Assembly (NCBI GenBank): GCA_045636865.1
Contig: JAZTYJ010000023.1
Location: 1 to 64,000 of the forward strand
DNA: 64,000 bases
Source: SIG480 sp045636865
GTDB taxonomy: Bacteria; Bacillota; Clostridia; Oscillospirales; JAAYXM01
Direction: 5' to 3'
A model generated the notes under the pieces. It worked only from the letters and a program-made list of their open reading frames with translations, did no database searches and was not told the origin of the DNA. Position 1 is the first letter of the stretch. Every line of letters begins with the position of its first letter. Positions 25,807 to 34,126 of the stretch are shown here, one piece after another. The position numbers and the translations under genes are program-made.

Positions 25807-27168
25807 TTAAAATGAGAAAGGGAAGCCGCCTTTACCGTGTCTTCTGGCTTTTCTTGACATCTGCTTTGTAAATGCAGAGCCTGTCATCTGTTTCATCATC
25901 TTTCTCGTTGCTTCAAACTGCTTTAAAAGCTTGTTTACGTCTTCGACGGAAACACCGCTGCCTGCGGCAATTCGCTTTTTGCGGCTGAAGTTTATCTGTG
26001 ACGGGTTATCGCGCTCATATTCGGTCATCGACGAGATAATCGCATCGAGACGTGAAAGTGCCTTTTCGTCGATTTTTGCACCCGAGAGAGCTTTGCTGTC
26101 GATCCCGGGAATCATCTTTAAAAGGTCGGACATCGAACCCATACCCTGAATCTGCTGCATCTGCTCGCGGAAGTCTGTGAGGGTAAACGAGTTTTCACGG
26201 ATTTTCTTTTCAAGTTCGACTGCCTTTTTTTCATCAAAAGCCTGTTCTGCCTTTTCGATAAGAGAGAGAACGTCACCCATACCGAGAATGCGCGATGCCA
26301 TTCTGTCGGGGTGGAATTGCTCGATACCGTCAAGCTTTTCGCTGACGCCGACAAATTTGATGGGCTTTCCCGTAACTGCGCGAACCGAAAGTGCCGCACC
26401 GCCTCGGGCATCACCGTCAAGCTTTGTGAGAAATACGCTGTCAATGCCGAGCGCCTCGTTGAAGGAAGATGCGGTAGAGACGGCATCCTGACCGCTCATT
26501 GCGTCAATAACGAGCATAATCTCTGTCGGATTTACGGACGCCTTTATTGATTTGAGCTCATTCATAAGCTCTTCGTCAATATGGAGACGACCGGCTGTAT
26601 CAAGAAAAACAATATCGTTTCCGTGAGCCTCGGCGTGTGATTTTGCAAGAGTTGCAATTTCAACAGGGTTTTTGCCCTCGGCTTTGAAAACGGGGATATC
26701 AAGCTGTGAGCCTAAAATTTCAAGCTGTTTGACAGCGGCAGGGCGGTACGTGTCGCAGGCAACAAGCAATGGCCTCTTTGATGCGGTTTTCTTAAGATGC
26801 GCCGCAAGCTTTGAGATGTTTGTCGTTTTACCTGCGCCCTGCAGACCGACGAACATAACAACTGTGGGCGGTTTTGAAGATATGGCAAGCTTTTCGCCTT
26901 CACCACCCATAAGAAGAGTGATTTCCTCGTTTACGATTTTAACAATCTGCTGTGCGGGGTTTAAGCCTTCTAAAACTTCGGTTCCGACTGCACGTTCTGA
27001 AACCTTTGCAACGAAATCGCGGACAACCTTGAAGTTGACGTCAGCTTCCAAAAGGGCAAGCTTGATTTCGCGCATCGCCTCTTTGACGTCGCGTTCGGTA
27101 AGTCGGCCTTTTGAACGAAGTTTCTTAAAGGCATTTGAGAGTTTATCGGTAAGACTTTCAAAAGCCAT
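25807..27168 (-). CDS. ffh: Signal recognition particle GTPase Ffh
   Basis: A 453-residue SRP54 homologue. The N domain (about 1-95) is followed by the NG GTPase domain with GLQGAGKTTNISKL (about 108-121), DTYRPAAVKQL, LDTAGRLHID and TKLDGDARGGAAL, then the M domain (about 300-450) ending in a basic KARRHGKGG tail. It binds signal peptides on ribosomes and docks with FtsY. The gene follows ylxM by 21 bases with a GGAGGA site. No SRP RNA gene was seen nearby. Confidence 0.97.
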   Translation of the reverse strand: MAFESLTDKLSNAFKKLRSKGRLTERDVKEAMREIKLALLEADVNFKVVRDFVAKVSERAVGTEVLEGLNPAQQIVKIVNEEITLLMGGEGEKLAISSKPPTVVMFVGLQGAGKTTNISKLAAHLKKTASKRPLLVACDTYRPAAVKQLEILGSQLDIPVFKAEGKNPVEIATLAKSHAEAHGNDIVFLDTAGRLHIDEELMNELKSIKASVNPTEIMLVIDAMSGQDAVSTASSFNEALGIDSVFLTKLDGDARGGAALSVRAVTGKPIKFVGVSEKLDGIEQFHPDRMASRILGMGDVLSLIEKAEQAFDEKKAVELEKKIRENSFTLTDFREQMQQIQGMGSMSDLLKMIPGIDSKALSGAKIDEKALSRLDAIISSMTEYERDNPSQINFSRKKRIAAGSGVSVEDVNKLLKQFEATRKMMKQMTGSAFTKQMSRKARRHGKGGFPFSF

Positions 27169-27189
27169 TTTGTTCCTCCGGTTTTATAA

Positions 27190-27555
27190 TCAGATATCAA
27201 GTGCCCGCGCAAGCTCAATAACATTATCAATGCATGTATCAAGCTCTAAATTGCGGTAGTTTGTGTCGTTTATGAGCTTTACTCGTTCTGCAGAAGAGAT
27301 GATGCTCTTCACGTTTTCAGAAAACTTTCCGAACTTCGCGGCAAGACCGAGCTTGTCTTCAAACTTGCGGAGAATTTCTTCTGAACGGACGATGCCGTCG
27401 CGAACACCCTGACGGGTAATTCCGAGATGCTCTGCAATTTCCGCAAGGGAAAGGTCTTCGTTATAGTAAAGGTCAAAAAGCTCGCGCTGTTTTTCTGTAA
27501 GAATTTCGCCGTAGAAATCGAAAAGTAATGTGAGTTCAAGAGAGACGTTTCTCAT
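27190..27555 (-). CDS. ylxM: YlxM/p13-like DNA-binding protein
   Basis: A 121-residue protein from the ATG at 27555, which has a near-perfect AAAGGAGG site; the frame is open about 100 bases further but crosses the promoter. It starts with LELTLLFDFYGEILTEKQRELFDLYYNEDLSL and continues with an HTH (IAEHLGITRQGVRDGI), as in the UPF0122 sigma-70 region-4-like family. In Streptococcus and Bacillus, YlxM is encoded next to ffh and may modulate SRP. The pairing here supports the name. Confidence 0.93.
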   Translation of the reverse strand: MRNVSLELTLLFDFYGEILTEKQRELFDLYYNEDLSLAEIAEHLGITRQGVRDGIVRSEEILRKFEDKLGLAAKFGKFSENVKSIISSAERVKLINDTNYRNLELDTCIDNVIELARALDI

Positions 27556-27598
27556 GTGAAAACCTCCTTTGTAAAGTATCTTTGCTTTACAATAAAGC

Positions 27599-27627
27599 AT
27601 TGTATCATAATTTATAGTATTTGTCAA
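27599..27627 (-). promoter_or_regulatory. Promoter of the ylxM-ffh-trmD operon
   Basis: On the minus strand TTGACA (27627-27622), a 17-base spacer and TACAAT (27604-27599): a near-consensus sigma-A promoter 43 bases before the ylxM ATG. Confidence 0.75.
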
Positions 27628-27681
27628 GCAAATTAAAATAAATTTAAAAATCAATATATGGTATATTTTTCAAAGTTGATA

Positions 27682-27710
27682 TTGTAATATGCGAAGATTT
27701 TGTGTATAAT
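27682..27710 (+). promoter_or_regulatory. Promoter of the M16-lgt-folD operon
   Basis: TTGTAA (27682-27687), a 17-base spacer and TATAAT (27705-27710), 42 bases before the first ATG. It is divergent from the ylxM promoter with about 55 AT-rich bases between. Confidence 0.7.
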
Positions 27711-27752
27711 AAGAAAAAGCATATTGTCTTTTTTCGGGGGGAAACTTCACAA

Positions 27753-29027
27753 ATGGAAATGACATATAAAAATATTTTGCCGGGGATAAATCTCCGCTTT
27801 ATAGAAAGTGACCGCTTTGAAACAAACTGCATATCGCTTAACTTTCTTTCAAATTCGGATGAGGCGACCGTATCACATATGACGCTTGTTCCGCGAGTGC
27901 TTCGCAGGGGAACTGTCCGCCATCCTGATATGGAGTCGCTTGCCGCCGCTCTTGACGATATGTACGGCGCGCGCATTGAACCGGTTTCGAGAAAATACGG
28001 CGATATTATGACAAGCGGGTTTATTTGTGATTTCGTGGATGCGGAGGAGAAAAATCTCTCTTCCGTTATGAAGCTTGTCTATGAGATTCTTTTTGAATAT
28101 AAGCAGGAAAACGGAACCTTCTCCGAAGAATATGTATCGGGTGAGAGGGCGAACCTTATCGATGAGATAAAGTCTGAAATCAACAACAAGCTTTCATATG
28201 CACACAGAAGAGCTACGGAGAAAATGTTTTCAGACAGCGCGTATGCAATATCGGAGCTCGGTACGGAAGAAGCGGCAGAGAGTATCGATGCAAATTCGCT
28301 TCTTAAGTATTATAAGAGGATGATCTCCGAAAGTCCCTGCGAAATATTCTTCTGCGGAAACTATTCTCAGGAAGAGGTTGAGGTTGAGATATCAAAACTC
28401 TTCCGTCACTGCACGAGAAAAAACGTAAAAGCTATAAAGTCAGAGTCACCGAAGTATGCGGATAATCTGAGAGTGAGTGAGAAGTTTGATGTTTTGCAGG
28501 CAAACCTTCTTATCGGTATGTATGCAGAGGACGTTGACAATTATGTTATGAAGCTTCTCGGCGTAGTTATCGGAGGTGGAACAACCTCAAAACTTTTCAG
28601 AAACGTTCGTGAGAAGAACTCACTTTGTTATTTTGCAGGCGCGATGTACGATTCTTTCAAAAAGAATATCTTTATGTATTGCGGAATTGATCCGAAAAAC
28701 GCAAAAATTGCAGAAGATGCAGTCCTTGCAGAATTTCGCGATTGCGTCTCGGGCAATATTTCAGACGAAGAGCTTTATGATGCGAAGAAATCGATGGTTG
28801 ACGATTTTATCACCGTTGAGGATTCACTCGGAGCGATGGAATCATTCTGGCTTCGTGCATCTCTTATCGGCGATGAGCGCACACCGGCTGAAGTAGTATC
28901 CGAAATCAAAAAGACAGACAAGGAAAGTGTAATATCCGCAGCATGTTCGCTGAAGCTTTCCGTAACGTATCTTTTAACAGGATTGGAGAGTGTGGCAGAT
29001 GAAAGAAAACTCTTATCCAACAATTAA
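27753..29027 (+). CDS. M16-family peptidase-like protein, inactive half (YmfF-like)
   Basis: About 424 residues from ATG 27753, which has GGGGGGAAA upstream. The fold resembles the pitrilysin/insulinase family (SLAAALDDMYGARI near residue 70, LLGVVIGGGTTSKLFRNVREKNSLCYFAGA near 270), but the HxxEH zinc motif is absent: the expected region reads RRGTVRHPDMESLA. The following gene has an intact motif. In Bacillus the ymfF-ymfH pair is similarly arranged, and two-subunit M16 proteases usually pair one active and one inactive chain. Confidence 0.82.
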   Translation: MEMTYKNILPGINLRFIESDRFETNCISLNFLSNSDEATVSHMTLVPRVLRRGTVRHPDMESLAAALDDMYGARIEPVSRKYGDIMTSGFICDFVDAEEKNLSSVMKLVYEILFEYKQENGTFSEEYVSGERANLIDEIKSEINNKLSYAHRRATEKMFSDSAYAISELGTEEAAESIDANSLLKYYKRMISESPCEIFFCGNYSQEEVEVEISKLFRHCTRKNVKAIKSESPKYADNLRVSEKFDVLQANLLIGMYAEDVDNYVMKLLGVVIGGGTTSKLFRNVREKNSLCYFAGAMYDSFKKNIFMYCGIDPKNAKIAEDAVLAEFRDCVSGNISDEELYDAKKSMVDDFITVEDSLGAMESFWLRASLIGDERTPAEVVSEIKKTDKESVISAACSLKLSVTYLLTGLESVADERKLLSNN

Positions 29028-30273
29028 TCAGAAGATGATATCGCATACATGTTCAAACGGCCTTCGTGTATGCATTTTCCCGAAACCGGGTTTTAAACGT
29101 GCATATGCACAGTTTTCGGTCAACTACGGCTCTATTGATATTTCATTCGATGCAGACGGGGAGAGGTATACATCTCCTCTCGGTGTTGCACATTTTCTTG
29201 AACACAAGGTTTTTGAGCAGCCTGACGGAGGAAACGCACTTACGATTTTTGCAAAGACGGGTGCAAACCCGAATGCGTTTACAAGCAACACAATGACGGC
29301 ATACCACTTCTCGGGTACGGATAAGTTCATGAGAAATCTTGAGGTGCTTCTCGGGTTTGTTATGACTCCGTATTTTACGGAAGAAAACGTTAAAAAGGAG
29401 CAGGGCATAATCGGTCAGGAAATCAGTATGGTGAACGACCGTCCGGGCTGGCGCGTTTTTGAAAACCTTATGAGCTCGCTCTATATTACTCATCCCGTAA
29501 AAGATTCAATCATAGGCTCGGTTGAAAGTATTGGAAATATAACGCGGGAAGTTCTTTTTAAGTGCTACAACACGTTCTATATTCCCTCAAATATGTCTCT
29601 TTGTGTAGCAGGAGATGTTTCGCCGGAGGAAATTATCGCGGCGGCAGAGTCGATTCTTCCGAAGGAGAAAAAAGCTCCGCCAAAGCGCGACTACGGCGTT
29701 GAAGAGAGCTTTGTCAAAAATGCAAGAGTGGAGGAAACTGCAGAGATTGCGATACCCCAGTTTGCGGTAGGTGCGAAAATAAATATCGAAACGTTCGGCG
29801 AGCGGGGAATGAGAAACCGCATTATTTCGGACCTTGCCGCGGATATTCTGGGAGGTCCGTCATCCGCGCTTTATTCAAAGCTCTATTCAGACGGAGACAT
29901 AACATCGGATTTTGTGTCCGAAGCAACGTCTTTTCCGGATACAATAACGATGATGATTTCAGGCGAGAGCAGAGATCCCGAAAAAGTTTATGAAAAGATT
30001 ATGGAACACGCACGCAAGCTCTCAAAGGATATTGATGTTCCGTATTTTGAGCGAATCAAAAAAGCGCATCTCGGTCTTCGCAGACGCTCACTTGACAGTG
30101 TTTCGTCGCTTTGCAGGGAGCAGAGTGAGGCTCTGTTTTCGGGGTATGACTATCTTGACACAATAGAGGTGATAAACGAGATAGAGCCGTATGAAATATG
30201 CGATTTTATCCGTCGTGCATTCAAGGATGAGAGTACAGCGCTTTCTGTTGTGCGTGGCAAGCAGGTGGAATAA
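28999..30273 (+). CDS. M16-family zinc protease, active half (YmfH-like)
   Basis: About 424 residues from ATG 28999, overlapping the previous gene by 29 bases. The inverted zinc motif HFLEH occupies residues 65-69, with the third ligand Glu in the KKEQGIIGQEISM segment. Other M16 marks are GANPNAFTSNTMTAYHF, FYIPSNMSLCVAGDV and LGGPSSALYSKLY. It is predicted to be cytosolic (no signal peptide) and to form a heterodimer with the upstream protein. The natural substrate is unknown; some M16 pairs mature peptides, but no precursor peptide gene is seen here. Confidence 0.88.
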   Translation: MKENSYPTINQKMISHTCSNGLRVCIFPKPGFKRAYAQFSVNYGSIDISFDADGERYTSPLGVAHFLEHKVFEQPDGGNALTIFAKTGANPNAFTSNTMTAYHFSGTDKFMRNLEVLLGFVMTPYFTEENVKKEQGIIGQEISMVNDRPGWRVFENLMSSLYITHPVKDSIIGSVESIGNITREVLFKCYNTFYIPSNMSLCVAGDVSPEEIIAAAESILPKEKKAPPKRDYGVEESFVKNARVEETAEIAIPQFAVGAKINIETFGERGMRNRIISDLAADILGGPSSALYSKLYSDGDITSDFVSEATSFPDTITMMISGESRDPEKVYEKIMEHARKLSKDIDVPYFERIKKAHLGLRRRSLDSVSSLCREQSEALFSGYDYLDTIEVINEIEPYEICDFIRRAFKDESTALSVVRGKQVE

Positions 30274-31070
30274 TGACGAATCTTATAAAGTTTCCGGGTT
30301 TTGGTATTGAACTCGAGATAAACAGAGTTGCATTTGAACTCTTCGGGCGACCGATATACTGGTATGCAATAATTATTGCGACGGGATTTCTGCTTGCGGT
30401 ATACTACGGTATCGCACGAAGCAAGGAATTCGGTACGGACGAAGATAGAATTCTCGGCATGCTGATGTTTGCTTTTCCTCTTGCAATCATCTGTGCAAGG
30501 CTCTATTATGTTATATTTAATATAGAAGCATACAGAGATGACCCCATATCCATGCTTTATATATGGGAGGGCGGAATTGCAATTTACGGCGCAATTATAG
30601 GCTCGCTACTCGGCGCAATTTTATATTGCAGAATAAAGAAGGTTCCGCTTGTGTCATTTCTTGATATCGGTGCTCTGGGACTTATGATAGGGCAGTCAAT
30701 AGGACGCTGGGGAAACTTTGTGAATGCCGAAGCTTACGGCGGCGAAACAACACTTCTGTGGCGCATGCAAATAAATGGCGGTGCGTGTGTTCACCCAACG
30801 TTTTTATACGAATCATTGTGGAACGCAATCGGATTTTTTGTATTACATTTTTACTCAAAAAAGCGAAAATTTAATGGCGAAATATTTGCGCTGTATGTCG
30901 TGTGGTACGGTATAGGCAGAGCGATGATAGAAGGGCTCAGGACCGACAGCCTTTACTTCTTCGGCACGGGAATCAGAACTTCTCAGGCTCTCGGAATCAT
31001 AACGGCAGTTTCAGGTATTGTATATTTAATTTACAAATATAAGAAAATCAAAACGGAGGATAAAATATAA
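30273..31070 (+). CDS. lgt: Prolipoprotein diacylglyceryl transferase
   Basis: A 265-residue membrane enzyme with about seven helices. The Lgt signature is IGRWGNFVNAEAYGG; other conserved blocks are YIWEGGIAIYGAIIG, HPTFLYESLWN and YGIGRAMIEGLRTDSL. It attaches diacylglycerol from phosphatidylglycerol to the lipobox Cys of prolipoproteins. It overlaps neighbouring genes by one base at each end, so translation is coupled across the M16-lgt-folD cluster. Confidence 0.96.
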   Translation: MTNLIKFPGFGIELEINRVAFELFGRPIYWYAIIIATGFLLAVYYGIARSKEFGTDEDRILGMLMFAFPLAIICARLYYVIFNIEAYRDDPISMLYIWEGGIAIYGAIIGSLLGAILYCRIKKVPLVSFLDIGALGLMIGQSIGRWGNFVNAEAYGGETTLLWRMQINGGACVHPTFLYESLWNAIGFFVLHFYSKKRKFNGEIFALYVVWYGIGRAMIEGLRTDSLYFFGTGIRTSQALGIITAVSGIVYLIYKYKKIKTEDKI

Positions 31071-31930
31071 TGAGCGCAGTAATTATTGACGGAAAGGCAA
31101 CCTCAAAAAAACTCAGAGGCGAGGTCTATGAAAAAGTAAGCAAGCTTGAAGCTCTCGGCATCCGTGCAGGTCTTGCAGTTGTTATCGTCGGTGATAATCC
31201 GGCAAGCCGTACATACGTAAATAACAAGAAAAAGGCTTGTGCAGAGTGCGGAATCTACAGCGAGGAGTACGCTCTTCCGACAGAGACAACGGAAGATGAA
31301 CTTCTCGCGCTTATAGACAAGCTCAATAACAAAAAGGACATAAACGGAATCCTTGTTCAGCTTCCGCTTCCGAAGCACATTTCCGAGGATAAGGTAATTG
31401 CGGCAATCAACCCCGATAAGGATGTAGACGCATTCCACGTTCAGAATGTCGGAAAGATTATGACAGGTGATTTTGATTTTCTTCCGTGCACACCGGCGGG
31501 AGTAATGGCACTCTTTGAGGAGTACGGCATTGATGTAGCGGGAAAGAGAGCTGCGGTCATCGGACGATCAAATATCGTAGGAAAGCCGATGTCAATGCTT
31601 CTTCTCCATAAGAATGCAACGGTTACCATCTGTCACTCAAAAACAAAGAATATTGAAGAAATTCTCCGCAATTCCGACATTATCGTTGCTGCGGTTGGAA
31701 GAGAAGCTTTTGTCAAGGGCGATATGGTATCGGAAGGTGCTGTCGTTATGGATGTCGGCATCAACAGAAATGCAGAAGGAAAGCTTTGCGGCGATGTTGA
31801 CTTTGAATCGGTATCAGAAAAGGCGTCGTTTATAACACCCGTACCGGGCGGCGTTGGTCCTATGACAATAACAATGCTTATGAAGAATACTCTTCGTGCA
31901 ACTTGCATACAAAATAACGTTGAAATATAG
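31070..31930 (+). CDS. folD: Methylenetetrahydrofolate dehydrogenase/cyclohydrolase
   Basis: A 286-residue bifunctional enzyme. The signatures are YVNNKKKACAECGIYSEEY (with the catalytic Lys), INGILVQLPLPKHI, DVDAFH, IGRSNIVGKPMSMLLL and TPVPGGVGPMTITML. It interconverts methylene-, methenyl- and 10-formyl-tetrahydrofolate. Together with formate-THF ligase at 62.3 kb it feeds the formyl donor used by PurN and the AICAR transformylase. It ends the M16-lgt operon. Confidence 0.97.
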   Translation: MSAVIIDGKATSKKLRGEVYEKVSKLEALGIRAGLAVVIVGDNPASRTYVNNKKKACAECGIYSEEYALPTETTEDELLALIDKLNNKKDINGILVQLPLPKHISEDKVIAAINPDKDVDAFHVQNVGKIMTGDFDFLPCTPAGVMALFEEYGIDVAGKRAAVIGRSNIVGKPMSMLLLHKNATVTICHSKTKNIEEILRNSDIIVAAVGREAFVKGDMVSEGAVVMDVGINRNAEGKLCGDVDFESVSEKASFITPVPGGVGPMTITMLMKNTLRATCIQNNVEI

Positions 31931-31951
31931 AATAATTTTAGAATTTTTTGG

Positions 31952-31980
31952 TTGACAAATCTAAATATTGCAAGTATAAT
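31952..31980 (+). promoter_or_regulatory. Consensus sigma-A promoter of yceD-rpmF
   Basis: A perfect TTGACA (31952-31957), a 17-base spacer and a perfect TATAAT (31975-31980): the strongest promoter in the window. Confidence 0.88.
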
Positions 31981-32020
31981 ATATTTTGTGGCGTTTAATG
32001 CCGCGGTTATGGAGTCGAAT

Positions 32021-32509
32021 ATGAATATTAACATCAAACAACTTCGAAACGGCAGCACGGATGTCGTGCCGTTTGATTTCACCGCCGACATTTCAGATGT
32101 GGAGCCTTCCATGTCTTCGGCGATTACGGTATCGGGTGAGGTGGTCAGCCGTGCCGGTGTCCTTCTTCTTGATATGAAGATAGAGGGCGAGAGAAACCTC
32201 GTTTGCGACAGATGTGCAAAAGAGTTTTCAAAGTTAGTGAGCGTTCCGTTTGAAGCTTGTGTTGTTGATCATCTTGACAACGAAGATGAGGAAGACGATT
32301 TTATCGTCTGCGAAGGTGATGAGCTTGATATTTCAGAGCTTGCCACTTCAATTTTCATACTTGGCTTTGAAAGTAAGGTTCTCTGTTCTCCGGATTGTAA
32401 AGGTCTTTGTCACATCTGCGGAACAAACCTTAACGAACAAGCGTGCTCCTGCAAGAGTGAGTCGATTGACCCAAGGCTTGAGATTCTTGCAAAGCTGCTT
32501 GATGAATAA
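32021..32509 (+). CDS. yceD: YceD/DUF177 protein
   Basis: A 162-residue protein from ATG 32021 with GGAG at 32010-32013; the frame is open upstream across the promoter. It has CDRC (near residue 67) and a C-terminal LCSPDCKGLCHICG block followed by ACSC, the pattern of Cys pairs in this family. YceD proteins precede rpmF in most bacteria and are implicated in 23S rRNA metabolism or ribosome assembly, but the mechanism is unclear. The operon here is yceD-rpmF; the usual next gene plsX is absent. Confidence 0.9.
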   Translation: MNINIKQLRNGSTDVVPFDFTADISDVEPSMSSAITVSGEVVSRAGVLLLDMKIEGERNLVCDRCAKEFSKLVSVPFEACVVDHLDNEDEEDDFIVCEGDELDISELATSIFILGFESKVLCSPDCKGLCHICGTNLNEQACSCKSESIDPRLEILAKLLDE

Positions 32510-32547
32510 GTAAAATATACGCTTTATATATCTAAGGAGGTGTCACC

Positions 32548-32736
32548 ATGGCGGTACCAAAGAGAAAACATTCTAAATCGAGGAGAGACATGAACCGCAA
32601 TGCACACTGGAAGCTTTCGCTTCCGGGAATCGGAGCATGCCCGAAGTGCGGAGCAATGAAGCTTTCACACAGAGCTTGCAAGAAGTGCGGAACATATAAC
32701 GGTCGCGAGGTTATTGCTGCAGAAGACGCAAAATAA
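32548..32736 (+). CDS. rpmF: 50S ribosomal protein L32 (zinc-ribbon form)
   Basis: A 62-residue protein starting MAVPKRKHSKSRRDMNR, the L32 signature. CPKC and CKKC pairs form the zinc ribbon (C+ paralogue type). AAGGAGGTG precedes the ATG. It is followed by a terminator. Confidence 0.97.
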   Translation: MAVPKRKHSKSRRDMNRNAHWKLSLPGIGACPKCGAMKLSHRACKKCGTYNGREVIAAEDAK

Positions 32737-32764
32737 TTTAGCGAAACTCAATTCGGTAAAAGGG

Positions 32765-32797
32765 TAGAGGTGGATGGATAATCCCCCTCTATTTTTA
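32765..32797 (+). terminator. Terminator after rpmF
   Basis: TAGAGGTGGA (32765-32774) pairs with TCCCCCTCTA (32782-32791) with one mismatch, followed by TTTTTA. Confidence 0.75.
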
Positions 32798-32821
32798 TTG
32801 TAAAAAAGGCAGGGTAAAGTT

Positions 32822-34114
32822 ATGGGTGCATACATAACCGAAGTAGAAAGCGGAAGTCTCGCCGAGCGCGCAGGCATCGTTTCCGGTGATGAGCTTATCT
32901 CAATAAACGGAAGGATAATCCGCGATGTGCTTGACTATAAGTTTTATTCCTACGACAGACGGCTTAAGATTCAGCTTTCTGACAGAGTGGTGAAGATTAA
33001 AAAGGATGAAGGTGAGGACATAGGGCTCACCTTTGAAACATATTTAATGGACAAGGCAAAACGCTGTGCAAACAACTGCGTTTTCTGTTTTGTTGACCAG
33101 ATGCCGAAGGGTATGCGCGAAACTCTTTATTTTAAGGATGATGACGCGCGTATGTCATTCCTGCTCGGAAACTACATATCACTCACAAATCTCTCGGAAG
33201 ACGATATTGAGAGAATGATTCGTATGCACATAAGTCCTGTTAATGTTTCGGTACATGTTACTGACCCTGAACTTCGGAGAAAGATGATAAGAAATCCGCG
33301 TGCCGGAGAGTGCTTTGAGACAATGAAGCGTCTGACACGGGCGGGCATTCGCATAAATGCACAGATTGTCGTGTGCCCCGGTCTTAATGACGGTGATGTT
33401 TTAAAAAACTCAATATCAGACCTTCTTTCTCTCGGTGAAGAAGTTTCAAGCATTGCGGTTGTCCCCGTCGGAATAACAAAGCACAGAGACGGTCTCTATC
33501 CGCTTTCGGCATTAAGTCGTGAGGATGCGCAAAAAACGATAGATATCGTGGATTCTTTTGCTGATGAGAACATAAAAAAACGCGGAGAGCGAGTCGTATA
33601 TTGCTCTGATGAGCTCTATATCAAGGCGGAGCTTTCACTTCCTGACGACGAGTATTATGATGACTATCCTCAGCTTGATAACGGTGTCGGGCTTATGTCC
33701 CTTTTGCGCCGTGAGTTTATGCTTGCGCTAGAGTATTCGGACATCCCCGACAAAATTTCCGGATTTTCCGTTGCAACCGGAGTTTCGGCGGCACCTTTTA
33801 TCCGAAAACTCATTGACGAATTGGCAAAAAAATGTAATAATATAGAGAGTAGCGAAGTGTTCGAAATAAGAAACGAGTTTTTTGGAGAAACTGTAGATGT
33901 TGCAGGTCTTGTAACAGGCAAAGACCTCATAAAGACACTTTCGGAAAAGAAGCTTGCAAAAAGGCTTCTCATCCCTTCGGTTATGCTTCGCCACGGTGAA
34001 AATGTTTTTCTTGATGATGTCAGCGTTGCTGATGTTGAAAAGGCGCTTGGAGTTACGGTTGTTTCTGTTGAAAATGATGGTGATGCGCTTTTGTCTGCAA
34101 TGCTCGGCATATAG
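32822..34114 (+). CDS. DUF512-family protein: PDZ plus radical-SAM-like cysteines
   Basis: A 430-residue protein. Residues 1-60 form a PDZ-like domain (ITEVESGSLAERAGIVSGDEL). Then CANNCVFCFVDQMPKG (about residues 81-96) supplies a Cx3Cx2C set typical of radical-SAM [4Fe-4S] clusters, and MSFLLGNYISLTNL and NAQIVVCPGLNDG follow in the barrel. The C-terminal DUF512 domain includes FSVATGVSAAPFI and LIPSVMLRHGENVFLDD. The family is conserved in Clostridia and some cyanobacteria and has no settled function. The gene precedes der by 12 bases. Confidence 0.9.
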   Translation: MGAYITEVESGSLAERAGIVSGDELISINGRIIRDVLDYKFYSYDRRLKIQLSDRVVKIKKDEGEDIGLTFETYLMDKAKRCANNCVFCFVDQMPKGMRETLYFKDDDARMSFLLGNYISLTNLSEDDIERMIRMHISPVNVSVHVTDPELRRKMIRNPRAGECFETMKRLTRAGIRINAQIVVCPGLNDGDVLKNSISDLLSLGEEVSSIAVVPVGITKHRDGLYPLSALSREDAQKTIDIVDSFADENIKKRGERVVYCSDELYIKAELSLPDDEYYDDYPQLDNGVGLMSLLRREFMLALEYSDIPDKISGFSVATGVSAAPFIRKLIDELAKKCNNIESSEVFEIRNEFFGETVDVAGLVTGKDLIKTLSEKKLAKRLLIPSVMLRHGENVFLDDVSVADVEKALGVTVVSVENDGDALLSAMLGI

Positions 34115-34126
34115 GAGGTTTTAAGT

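Noticed and set aside
31633..32112. A 159-residue minus-strand frame crossing folD and the yceD promoter
   Set aside because: It covers a consensus promoter and the 3' end of folD on the opposite strand, with no motif or ribosome site.
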